Source: Kitasatospora albolonga
Lineage (GTDB): Bacteria; Actinomycetota; Actinomycetes; Streptomycetales; Streptomycetaceae
Length of the DNA stretch: 64,000 nt
NCBI GenBank assembly: GCA_002082585.1
Contig: CP020563.1
Location: 2,784,001-2,848,000, forward strand
Direction of reading: 5' to 3'
Below the pieces are notes generated by a model that saw only the letters and a list, made by a program, of their open reading frames with translations, did no database searches and was not told the DNA's origin. Positions 25,703 through 34,500 of the stretch are shown here, piece by piece. The position numbers were made by a program, and so were the translations under genes. Position 1 is the stretch's first letter, and each line of letters starts with the position of its first letter.

Positions 25703-26749
25703 CTACGACCCGTAAGTGACGTTCCCGTCCTCGTCCATGGAGGGGCGGATCTGGGAGGGTCCGTACTCGTCCACATCGGACGGGCGCGGCTTCTCCGGTC
25801 CGTCGGGCCCGATCCGCATCACGCGCTCGACGCGCACGACGTCGTACCGGCGGCCCCGCACGATGAGTTCATTGGGCCTGCGGCGCGCGGTGAACTTCTT
25901 CGCGGCCCGCTCGTTGACGGCGGCCTCCTTCTCGTCCACCTTCATCCACTCGGGCAGCTCGGGCATGTCCGGCAGGTCCGGGAGCTCCGGCATGCGCATG
26001 GTGAGGTGCTGGACGAGCGCGCGCCGGGCGCCCTGCGGGGTGGAGTGCTGCCCGGTCACCATCGTCCAGGACAGCTCCTTCCGCTCCACCACCCGGAACG
26101 TCGGCGGGAGGAGCACGACCCCCGGGTGGGTGGTCAACGCCCGCTGGGAGTCGGCCCGTACGTCGGCGGGGAAGCGGTCGGCGGTGTAGGAGAGCTGCAG
26201 CAGCCCGACCCGGTCGATGCCCTCGGTCAGCCCGACGGCCGCCGCGTGGTCGATCACGAAGCCCTCGGTACGGGAGGGGTCCGGCGTGGCCGGGTCCCAG
26301 CTGTCCTCGTCCGGGTCGGTGGCCCGGGGCGGCTCCAGGCGCCCGTCGCCGATCCGGGCGAACTCGTCGGCCCGCACGATGCGGTAGCGCACTCCGGCCG
26401 CCCGCACCTCATTGACCGGTTCGGTCTCCAGCCGGGCCACGGCGTCCAGCAGCGACCGCCGCTCGGCCCGGTCCTCGGCCTCGTCCTTCGCCTTGAACCA
26501 GAGGTGCGAGTTCAGCTCGTCCCGGGCCATCTGCGGGAATCCGGTGTCGGGTTCGCCCAGCATCCGCCAGCGCGGCCGGTCCCCGCGCCGCTGCTCGGCG
26601 ATCCCGAACAGCGGCCCCCGGACCACGATGTTCGGATACTTGCGTACCGAGGCGAACGCGTCCGCCTCGGTGACCTCGGAGACCGGGTCGTCGCGGCGCG
26701 TGACGTTGATCGTGAGGTGGTGGGGCGACTTCCCCGCGTGATCGTCCAT
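25703..26749 (-). CDS. DUF5954 family protein
   Basis: 348 residues, ATG at 26747-26749. I recognise the start (VTEADAFASVRKYPNIVVRG) as the Streptomyces DUF5954 family; its function is unknown. The protein is soluble, rich in charged residues, with no signal peptide, membrane span or catalytic motif that I can name. A Pro/Glu/Leu run (MPELPDLPDMPELPEW, about 252-267) separates two mixed alpha/beta parts. Related genes occur in several copies per Streptomyces genome. It marks the left edge of the region that interrupts the otherwise conserved gene order. Confidence 0.75.
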   Translation of the reverse strand: MDDHAGKSPHHLTINVTRRDDPVSEVTEADAFASVRKYPNIVVRGPLFGIAEQRRGDRPRWRMLGEPDTGFPQMARDELNSHLWFKAKDEAEDRAERRSLLDAVARLETEPVNEVRAAGVRYRIVRADEFARIGDGRLEPPRATDPDEDSWDPATPDPSRTEGFVIDHAAAVGLTEGIDRVGLLQLSYTADRFPADVRADSQRALTTHPGVVLLPPTFRVVERKELSWTMVTGQHSTPQGARRALVQHLTMRMPELPDLPDMPELPEWMKVDEKEAAVNERAAKKFTARRRPNELIVRGRRYDVVRVERVMRIGPDGPEKPRPSDVDEYGPSQIRPSMDEDGNVTYGS

Positions 26750-27183
26750 GCACTTAGTGTGCCCAAGGGGGCTGCCGGTGTCAGGATTTCCGCCATAAAG
26801 GGCTTCCGCCGGGCGGAGTTGGCGTATACGGCCCCGAAATCGCTGCTCGCGCCGGGTCGGTGGCGCGCCACGATCCGGTGCGGGCGTACCGGGTCGTGGC
26901 CGACCGGGACCCGGTGCGCCATGAAGTCAACTACCTAAAGAAACAAGAGAAATAACCCCACCCCACCCCACCCGATCCCGGTGGTCAGCTGCGGGAGCAA
27001 CCCCGGTGGTCAGCCACGGAAGGACCGGTCACCCACATGGGTGAGATTGGCCAACTGAGCTGGATTTCGGATGGGTTGGCAGGCATATGCTCACGCTGAC
27101 CGACACACCAGACATGAGACGGCCCCCGCCGGGACGGCAATCCCGAACGAGGGCCTGACCACAAAGGAAGCAACACCTTCCCC
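26750..27183. other. Non-coding gap upstream of the winged-helix gene
   Basis: 434 bases without a gene. It holds a short CCCCA tandem run (about 26954-26970) and a repeated CCCGGTGGTCAGC (about 26976 and 27003). A TATGCT near 27086 is a possible -10 element. AAAGGAAG just before 27184 is the ribosome site of the next gene. Confidence 0.4.
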
Positions 27184-28251
27184 ATGGATACCCAGCACGA
27201 TATCGCCCTCACCCACGCCCTGGCAGACCTTCCCGGGCCTCTCCCCGCCTCCGGCGTCATCCACCTCGCCGTCCGGCACACCGACCGCTTCACGGTCGTC
27301 GGCAACCACCTGGCCCAGCACACCGAGCTGTCGCTCACCGCGATCGGTCTGGGCGTCCACATCCAGTCGCTGCCCGCCGGTACCAAGGTCGGCATCAAGG
27401 CGCTGACGGCCCGCTTCCCCGAGGGCGAGACGAGGATCGCCGCCGCCCTGCGCGAGCTGGAGGCCCACGGCTACCTGCACCGGACCCGCGCACGGCTGAC
27501 GAACGGCCGGATGGTCACCCGTACGGTGTTCTGCAACCAGCCGGGGGCGGCGCTGCAGGTGGGGGCGGCGGCGCCGATGCCTGTGGGGCCCGGGGTGGCG
27601 CCTGTGGTGGCGCCCGTGCCCGTGGCGGAGCCCGTACCAGCGGTGGCGGGGGCGGTGGCGGCGACGGCTCCCGTGCCAACGCCGATGGCGGAGCACGTCC
27701 CAACGCCGGTGGCGGCGCCTGCGGTGCCCGCACCCGCAGTCCCTCCCGTACCCCCGCCCGCTCCCGAACCCGTCCCCGTACCTCAGGAATCGCGTCCCCC
27801 GGTCCGCGTACCACCGCGCACCGCGCCCAAGCCGCCGCGTCGGCCGCTCCCCCAGCCCCGCGAGCTCACCCCGGAGCTGTGGCAGACCGCCTCCGCGATC
27901 CTCGCCGACCTGCGGCGTCACGCGAAGGAGCTGGTGCTCTCCGAGAAGGACGTCGAGGAGCTGGTCCCCGGTGTGGCGGCCTGGCTGGAGCGTGACGCGC
28001 ACCCCGACGCCATCCGCCACGCCCTGACGACCGAGCTCCCGCAGCCGCCCAAGTACCCGGCGAAGATCGTCAGGCACCGTCTCACCGCGCTCCTGCCACC
28101 GCCGCTGCCCGGCACCCAGGAGCTGGCCCCGACCCGCCGTGTCCTCGTCATCCCGCTCCAGAACTGCGACCGCTGCGACCACGCGTTCCGCGCCACGGAA
28201 CCGGGCCACTGCCGGGGCTGCCGGAACGAGCTGCCGGCAGCGGCGGCCTAG
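27184..28251 (+). CDS. Winged-helix DNA-binding protein with Pro/Ala linker and C-terminal zinc-ribbon-like motif
   Basis: 355 residues from the ATG at 27184 (AAAGGAAG upstream). Residues about 20-120 form a winged-helix domain (TELSLTAIGLGVHIQSLP, then IAAALRELEAHGYLHRTR as the recognition region). A long Pro/Ala/Val-rich linker (about 130-215) joins it to a helical domain (LTPELWQTASAILADLRR). The end has CDRCDHAF...CRGCRN, a four-cysteine pair that could bind zinc. This layout is common among orphan Streptomyces regulators and is often found near mobile or accessory DNA. DNA binding is likely; the target is unknown. Confidence 0.8.
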   Translation: MDTQHDIALTHALADLPGPLPASGVIHLAVRHTDRFTVVGNHLAQHTELSLTAIGLGVHIQSLPAGTKVGIKALTARFPEGETRIAAALRELEAHGYLHRTRARLTNGRMVTRTVFCNQPGAALQVGAAAPMPVGPGVAPVVAPVPVAEPVPAVAGAVAATAPVPTPMAEHVPTPVAAPAVPAPAVPPVPPPAPEPVPVPQESRPPVRVPPRTAPKPPRRPLPQPRELTPELWQTASAILADLRRHAKELVLSEKDVEELVPGVAAWLERDAHPDAIRHALTTELPQPPKYPAKIVRHRLTALLPPPLPGTQELAPTRRVLVIPLQNCDRCDHAFRATEPGHCRGCRNELPAAAA

Positions 28252-28305
28252 CGTGAAGAGGACGGCTCTCCTGCCCCTGGGCACCGACGACGAGGAGTGG
28301 GCACG

Positions 28306-28427
28306 ATGACGATCGCCCCGGACGACGCACGGCGTGACGCCCTCATCTGAAGAGCTTCCTGTACGGCGAGGACGTCACGATCGCCGAGTGGACGATCTCG
28401 ACGGACGGCCTCCCGCGTTACGTCTGA
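28306..28427 (+). pseudogene. Frameshifted remnant of a small gene
   Basis: ATG 28306, preceded by GAGGAG, encodes MTIAPDDARRDALI and then stops. A frame change at 28346 continues as LKSFLYGEDVTIAEWTISTD and ends in a TGA at 28425-28427. Together the pieces read like one protein of about 40 residues interrupted by two extra bases. It lies between the winged-helix gene and a bidirectional hairpin. I do not recognise a family; it could also be chance. Confidence 0.35.
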
Positions 28428-28439
28428 CTGCCGCCGGTT

Positions 28440-28468
28440 CCCCCCTTCCGGCGGCGCCGGAAGGGGGG
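28440..28468. terminator. 13-bp hairpin touching the stop codon of the next gene
   Basis: CCCCCCTTCCGGC (28440-28452) pairs perfectly with 28456-28468 around the loop GGC. It lies directly beside the minus-strand stop at 28469 and serves both directions. Confidence 0.85.
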
Positions 28469-28939
28469 TCACGGCACGATCCCCTTCGGCTCCAGATCCG
28501 CGAAGTCCTCATGGAGAACGTCGAGATGACGGCCCGTCGGTTCACCTGCCGAGTCCAGCTCCGCCAGCCGCCAGCCCGGGAGCTGGTCCTCCACCTCGGC
28601 GGGCAGGGAGCCGTCCGCCGGGTCGGCCAGGGCGTGCAGCACCCCGAACGCGGTCTCCCGGGCCACCTCGCGGGCCAGCTCGCCGAGGTCCTCGGGGGTG
28701 AGCCCGGCGGCGAGGGCGCGGTCGACGGCTCCGGCGGCGACGCCGTCGGTGCGGTAGGCGGCCACCCAGCGGGGCGCCTCCGTGGTCCAGGCGTCGACGT
28801 CCTGCCACACCGTCCGCAGGAACCGGTAGCGGGCGAGCTGCGGGAGCCCCTCCTCAGCCTCGGATTCGGCCCAGTCCGCCGCGTCGCCGTCCGCTCCCAG
28901 GGCGCGGAAGAGGGCGGTGAGCCTGTCGAGTTCGGTCAT
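28469..28939 (-). CDS. Hypothetical cytoplasmic protein
   Basis: 156 residues from the ATG at 28937-28939; the frame runs further upstream, but the residues before this Met are unlike a protein. The sequence is helical, acidic and Trp-containing (FLRTVWQDVDAWTTEAP, then VARETAFGVLHALADP). There is no signal peptide, membrane span or known motif. Composition and length fit the small helical hypothetical proteins common in Streptomyces. I do not recognise a family and give no function. Confidence 0.65.
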   Translation of the reverse strand: MTELDRLTALFRALGADGDAADWAESEAEEGLPQLARYRFLRTVWQDVDAWTTEAPRWVAAYRTDGVAAGAVDRALAAGLTPEDLGELAREVARETAFGVLHALADPADGSLPAEVEDQLPGWRLAELDSAGEPTGRHLDVLHEDFADLEPKGIVP

Positions 28940-29125
28940 GGGGTGGGAGGGTACCGGCCGTGGTCCGGACGGAGGCGGAGGGAGCCGGACGGATGGGCCC
29001 GGCCGGACCGATGAGTTTCGGCGGGGTGCGCGGTCAGTACGTGCGTAAGAGTTGATGCCCGTACGGCGTACCCGTACGACGCACCCGTACGGGACACCCC
29101 GTACAAGACACCCCAGGAGCCCCTG

Positions 29126-29698
29126 ATGCGCACACTGATCAGCACCGCCTTCGTCTCGCTCGACGGCGTGATGGAGGCCCCGGGCGGCGAGCCCGGTTAC
29201 CGGAACACGGGGTGGACCTTCAAGGACGTGGAGTTCCTGCCGGAGGCGTACGAGATCAAGGGCCGGGAGCAGGAGGAGGCGGCCGCGCTGATGCTGGGCC
29301 GGACCAGCTACGAGGCGTTCAGCGCGGTGTGGCCGGGGATGGCGGAGTTCGCCCGGTACAAGGTGATGCCGAAGTACGTCGTCTCCACCACGCTCCAGGA
29401 GGACGGCCTGGTCTCCGGCTGGGGCGACACCACGATCCTGCGCTCGGCCGACGAGGTGGCCGCGCTGAAGGAGACCGACGGCGGCCCGATCATCATCCAC
29501 GGCAGCGCCGCCCTGAACCGGAGCCTGTCGGACGCCGGGCTGATCGACCGGTACCACCTGCTCGTCTTCCCGCTGCTGCTGGGCGCGGGCAAGCGGCTGT
29601 TCAGCTCGACGGACAAGGACGTCCAGAAGCTGAAGCTGGTCGAGTACGAGGCGTACGCGAACGGCATCCAGAAGAACGTGTTCGACGTCGTACGCTGA
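29126..29698 (+). CDS. Dihydrofolate reductase family protein (RibD C-terminal domain type)
   Basis: 190 residues, ATG 29126 with AGGAG seven bases upstream. It has the RibD_C/DHFR-like fold markers: FVSLDGVMEAPGGEP at the start, LMLGRTSYEAFSAVWP in the NADPH site, and IIIHGSAALNRSL. These stand-alone members are reductases of unproven substrate, often called YyaP/YwjB-like, and are rarely true folate enzymes. Just upstream, GTACG-rich short repeats (about 29050-29110) fill the gap from the divergent hypothetical gene. Confidence 0.88.
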   Translation: MRTLISTAFVSLDGVMEAPGGEPGYRNTGWTFKDVEFLPEAYEIKGREQEEAAALMLGRTSYEAFSAVWPGMAEFARYKVMPKYVVSTTLQEDGLVSGWGDTTILRSADEVAALKETDGGPIIIHGSAALNRSLSDAGLIDRYHLLVFPLLLGAGKRLFSSTDKDVQKLKLVEYEAYANGIQKNVFDVVR

Positions 29699-29918
29699 CA
29701 AATCGCCCCCGGGGCCGGGCGTTTCACGGCCCTCTGCGCCTTTCCGCACAACACGTCACCGGTGGCTCGAACCCTAGGGTGCTCGTGCCTGAATCCGACC
29801 TGTACGGCCGGACCCCTCGATCCCTATCGTGAACGCCTTCCACTCCGTTCGCTCCCGCAACCTCAGCCTCATCGGCCGGCCGCGGGGCACCTCGACAACA
29901 GGGAAAGGCGTTTCCGGG

Positions 29919-30863
29919 ATGTTGAGATCGGCAAGACGCGCAGTCGGCGCCGTCGCACTGGGAGCACTGCTCGCCGGATGCGGCACGCAGCACGCGGGGG
30001 AGCCCCCGCAGGTCATCACGGAGAACAGCCCGGCATCCGGGCGCAGCCCGCTGTCCGAGCTTCCGACGGCACCCACCGGCGGACTGGCCCGAGGGCTGAC
30101 ACTGTCCCTGGCGGAGTACGAGACGGGGCCGGTGGACACCTACGTCTGGCAGGTCGCCGTACAGGAGCAGTGGCGCTCCTGCATGGCGCGGTACGGGATC
30201 GAGGACTTCGGCCCCCCGCCCACGTCCGAAGTCTCCGCAATTGCACAAGTGAATCTGGCGATGGGGCGACGTTACGGGCTCTCGGATGTCGAGCAGGCCC
30301 GGAAGTACGGGTACCACCTGCCGGACGACCTTCCCGAGCCCGCGCACTGGGAGCCCGAACCGGGGCTGGAGAGCACGCTCTTCACGGGCTCCGGGCCCGA
30401 GGTGGAGAACGGCACCCACCGAGGAAAGGCACTGCCGCAAGGAGGTTGTCGCGGCGAGGCGCAGCGGAAGTTCCCGACCCCCCGGACCCCCGAGGCCCAG
30501 GAGCTCGCCCTCACCGTATTCGAGCAGTCGCGGAAGGACGCGCGCGTCGTCGCGGCGGTCGACAAGTGGTCGCTCTGCATGAAGGGCAAGGGCTTCGACC
30601 GGAACCACCCCATCGAGGACCTCGGCGCGTTCGGCATCCAGGTGTCGTCCCCCACCGCGAGCGACGAGGAGATCGCCCAGGCCGTCGCCGATGTCGAGTG
30701 CAAGAAGAGCACCAGGCTGATCGACATCTGGAGCACACAGGAGAGCGGCCTCCAGGAGAAGGCGATCAAGGCGAGCGCTTCGGCGCTGACGAACGAGAAG
30801 AACCTCAAGGACAGCACCATCGCCAAGGCCCGGCAGGCATACGAGAAGGCGGCCCAGGGATGA
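29919..30863 (+). CDS. Predicted lipoprotein, first gene of an export operon
   Basis: 314 residues from the ATG at 29919. A signal peptide (LRSARRAVGAVALGALLAGC) ends in the lipobox LLAGC, so the mature protein would be lipid-anchored at the outer face of the membrane. The body has four further cysteines (RSCMARYG, GGCRGE, SLCMKGKGF, VECKKS) that could form two disulfides, and is otherwise helical and charged. The Cys-Met-x-x-x-Gly pair suggests two related halves. No enzyme motif is seen. Its stop overlaps the next gene's ATG (ATGA at 30860), so both products are made together. Confidence 0.8.
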   Translation: MLRSARRAVGAVALGALLAGCGTQHAGEPPQVITENSPASGRSPLSELPTAPTGGLARGLTLSLAEYETGPVDTYVWQVAVQEQWRSCMARYGIEDFGPPPTSEVSAIAQVNLAMGRRYGLSDVEQARKYGYHLPDDLPEPAHWEPEPGLESTLFTGSGPEVENGTHRGKALPQGGCRGEAQRKFPTPRTPEAQELALTVFEQSRKDARVVAAVDKWSLCMKGKGFDRNHPIEDLGAFGIQVSSPTASDEEIAQAVADVECKKSTRLIDIWSTQESGLQEKAIKASASALTNEKNLKDSTIAKARQAYEKAAQG

Positions 30864-31384
30864 GCATCAAGCGCGCGGCAGCCGCCACCTTCGTCCCCGT
30901 CCTCGCCTTCCTGAGCACGCTGCTGTTCGCCGCGTCGCCCGCATCGGCGGCCACGCCCATCTCCTACGAGTCCGACGCGTGCACATCGGCGGGGAACAAA
31001 TACTGCTTCGCCATCCACTACAACAGCAGGGGCGCCCAGACCTGGTACTCCGACAGCCCGTGCTTCGTCGCGAACAAGGACATCCCCGACTACTACGGGT
31101 ACTCCCCAAACGGGGCCGTCCTCGTGCGCTACGTCTTCCGGGCGGGCCAGATATCCGGCACCGGGGCCACCTGTGTCCGCACCAACGAGGGTGACGGACA
31201 GGGCGTCAAGAACAACGCCGCGTCGGCGTCGAACGGTGAGTGCTCGGCGAAGTACCGCGTCTACTACTACTCCGTCTACAGCGGGCCGAGCCAGGTCTTC
31301 TCGCCCACCTGCGGCGACTACTGGCCGTCGGACAACCTGACCACGACGCTGAAGAACGAGAACGCCTCGCACGATCGCTACTGA
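30860..31384 (+). CDS. Small secreted six-cysteine protein
   Basis: 174 residues, coupled by a 4-base overlap to the lipoprotein gene. A signal peptide (residues 1 to about 30, ending SPASAA) leaves a mature domain of about 144 residues. It contains six cysteines (DACTS, KYCFA, SPCFV, ATCVR, GECSA, PTCGD), enough for three disulfides, and is rich in Tyr, Ser and Asn. This points to a compact extracellular fold. I do not recognise a family. A role with the lipoprotein upstream and the giant hydrolase downstream is inferred only from the operon. Confidence 0.8.
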   Translation: MSIKRAAAATFVPVLAFLSTLLFAASPASAATPISYESDACTSAGNKYCFAIHYNSRGAQTWYSDSPCFVANKDIPDYYGYSPNGAVLVRYVFRAGQISGTGATCVRTNEGDGQGVKNNAASASNGECSAKYRVYYYSVYSGPSQVFSPTCGDYWPSDNLTTTLKNENASHDRY

Positions 31385-31503
31385 GCCCTGCACTTCTGGC
31401 CGGACGCGCCCCCACCCGCGGCCCCGGCGCCCGCCGGGCCCCCGCCGTACGGGCGGGGGCGCATCCGGCCCAACGGATCAGACCGCAGAGATTGGCGTAC
31501 CAC

Positions 31504-34500
31504 GTGAAGGCTCATAGAACCGGCCATCGGGCTCGCGCCCTGGCCGCAACCCTGACGGCCACAGCCGTCCTCACCGGACTCATCCAGTCCGTCGCCGTCG
31601 CCGCCCCCGAACCGAAGCCCTCTCCCCCGCGACCGGAAGCGCGTGACAGCGCTTCCGCCGACGTCACCGTGGTCTCCCCTGAGCAGCGGACGCGGCTGCT
31701 CGGCAAGGAGTGGCAGAGCTCGGCCGACCGGGCATGGGCCACCAGCTCCGACGCCGCGGGCTTCCATCTGCTGACTGCCGACAAGAGCAGCGGCTACGCG
31801 TGGAAGACCGCCGCGTCCCTGTCAGAACCGGGCATGGAAGCGGATGCCTGGATCGGCAACGCCTGTGTCACCGCCTCCGGCGAGCGGGCCGTCGCCGTCT
31901 ACGCTCCCCGCACCTTCACCAACAGACCGGAGCTGATGGCCAAGGGCGCGTTCACCGCCGTCATCGATCTGGGCACCGGCAAGGTGACCAAGCTGCCGGT
32001 GCGGTCCTCGCTCTCCTACTTCTCACCCGGTTGCGGGCGCGGGGAGACGGCCGTGGTCTCCCAGTTCACCGACGACTCGGACGACCGGCGGGCCACGCGG
32101 CTGACCACGATCGACGCGCGGAACGGCACGGCGTCCAAGCCCCTGACCCTCGACGGCCAGGTCACATCGGCCCTCCCCCACCAGGGCGGTATCGCCGCCG
32201 CCGACGGCTACCGTGTCGTCGGCATCGACCGGCACGGCAAGCGCACCGAGCTGGCCGCCACCTCGGGCGTACCGTTCCAGCTGCGCACCGACCGCGACGG
32301 GGGCATCGTCTTCCTGGACCGGACGGGCCAGGACCGCAGCAAGGTCAAGCGTGTGCTGGGCACGAAGGTGTCGACACTGGCCGAGGGGCGGCTGGCGGAC
32401 ATCGATGTCACCGCGTCGGCCGACGGGACCGTGTTCATCACCGGTGAGACCACGACGGCGCACGCCCTGCCGGACGCCGTGCGCAACCCGGGGGTCGACA
32501 AGGACGCCCGTGCCTCCACCCACGGGCAGGCCCTGGTCGTCTCCCGCTGGCAGGACGACGCGAAACCGTCGCAGGTGGAGTCCGCCGCCCGCCCGGTCGA
32601 CGCGCACATCCAGACCCTCGCCACCGGGCGTACCGCGCGTCTGAGCGTGGAGCCGGGGGCCACCGCAGTCTCCGCAGCACGGCTCGGACAGGGCTCGGCA
32701 CCCTCGCCCGCTCTCCCCGGGGGCACCGCGGGGGGCAAGGCGTCCCAGCGCGGCGTGGCCGCCGCGTCGCCGACCGATCCCGTCGAGGACGAGCGCACCT
32801 GTTCCGTACCGCGCGGCAGCCTCACCAAGCAGGCTCTGCAACCGACGCCCCGGCAGGTGGAATGGGCGGTCAACCAGGCAGTCATCGACGGCCTGTACAT
32901 GTGGGTCAACCGGCCCGCCAACTGGAACGGCACGGGCATGAGCGCCTACACGCCCCAGACCCGGTTCCCCCTCCGGGTGCTGGCCGGTGATCCCAACGGA
33001 GTCACCGACCGTGCGGACGAGTGGCACATCCCCTCACAGATCATGCTCGGCATCACCGCGCAGGAATCGAATATGTGGCAGGCGACGCGCAGCGTGGTGC
33101 CCGGTCTGACGGGGAACTCCCTGATCGGCAACTACTACGGGGTCTCGTACTCCTCCGACGGCACCCAGAACGACCCCTGGAGCATCAACTGGGCCAAGGC
33201 GGACTGCGGTTACGGCATCACCCAGGTCACCGACGGCATGCGTAAATCCGACACCTCGCTGACCACGGCCCAGAAGGAAGCCGCGGCACTCGACTACACG
33301 GCCAATATCGCGTACGGCGCCGACATCCTCGCCGCCAAGTGGAACGAGACCCGCAACGACGGTCTGATCGTCAACGACGGCAAGCCGAAGCACATCGAGA
33401 ACTGGTTCTTCGCCGTGTGGGCCTACAACTCCGGCTACTACCCCAAGGCCGCCGCAGGCAGCCACAGCGGCAAGTGGGGTGTCGGCTGGACGAACAACCC
33501 GGCCAACCCTCTCTGGAAGGAGAACAGGACCCCCTTCCTGGAGAACGCCAGCGGTGCCGACGACTACAGCCACGCCGCACACCCCCAGGACTGGCCCTAC
33601 CAGGAGAAGGTCATCGGCTGGGCCGCCAGGCCGATCTCGGCGATGTTCAAACCCGGTGACATGCGGCCCGGTTACCGCGAGGCATGGTGGAACAGCACCC
33701 AGGACCGCACCCGCGCCAAGCCGCCGATCGCCCTGTTCTGCACCGAGTCCAACGACTGCGACAACTCCAAGATCAGCGAGGGCTCCTCGAACCAGACCGG
33801 CAGAGGCCCGTGCACTCTGCCGGGTGACCCCAGCTCCAGTGACCCGCTCTATCTGAAGTGCTGGTGGCACGAGGCGGTGACGTGGAAGTCGTGCGGAGCG
33901 GGTCAGTGCGGCTATCCGGTCCACCGCTTCAACAACACCGACTACCCCGAGCAGCCCAACGAGAACTCCTCCTACCCGCCCCGCTGCTCGGCAGGTCTTC
34001 CCACCGGCACGCTCGTCGTCGACGACACGCCCAACGGCACCACACCGGCCGGGCAGCCAGGGCACACCTGCGGGCCGACCGCCTCCGCCGGAACCTTCTC
34101 CTTCTCCTTCAACAGCTGGAACAACACCTACCCCGGCAAGATGGACCTGCATCAGATCGGCGCGGGCTACGGAGACCACTTCTGGTTCACCCACACCCGC
34201 TCCGCCGCCACGACGAACGGTGTCCGGCTCGCCACGACCGGCACCTGGAAGCTCGGACGTTCCCTGGACGAATGGGTTCGCATCATGGTCCACGTTCCGG
34301 ACCACGGTGCCCATACCCAGCAGGCCCGCTACGAGATCGACACCGGCAACGGCTCCTTCACCCGCCACCGCCACATCGCCCAGAAGCACGGCGCCAACAC
34401 CTGGGTGACCCTCGGGGTCTACAAGGTCAGCGGCACACCACGGGTGCGGCTGACCAGCCAGGCCAACGACGGGACAGGCGACGACAACGTCGTCTGGGAC

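Noticed and set aside
24326..26938. 870-codon rightward frame spanning LCP 5 and the DUF5954 gene
   Set aside because: Low-complexity Arg/Gly/Pro shadow that crosses two real genes and a terminator.
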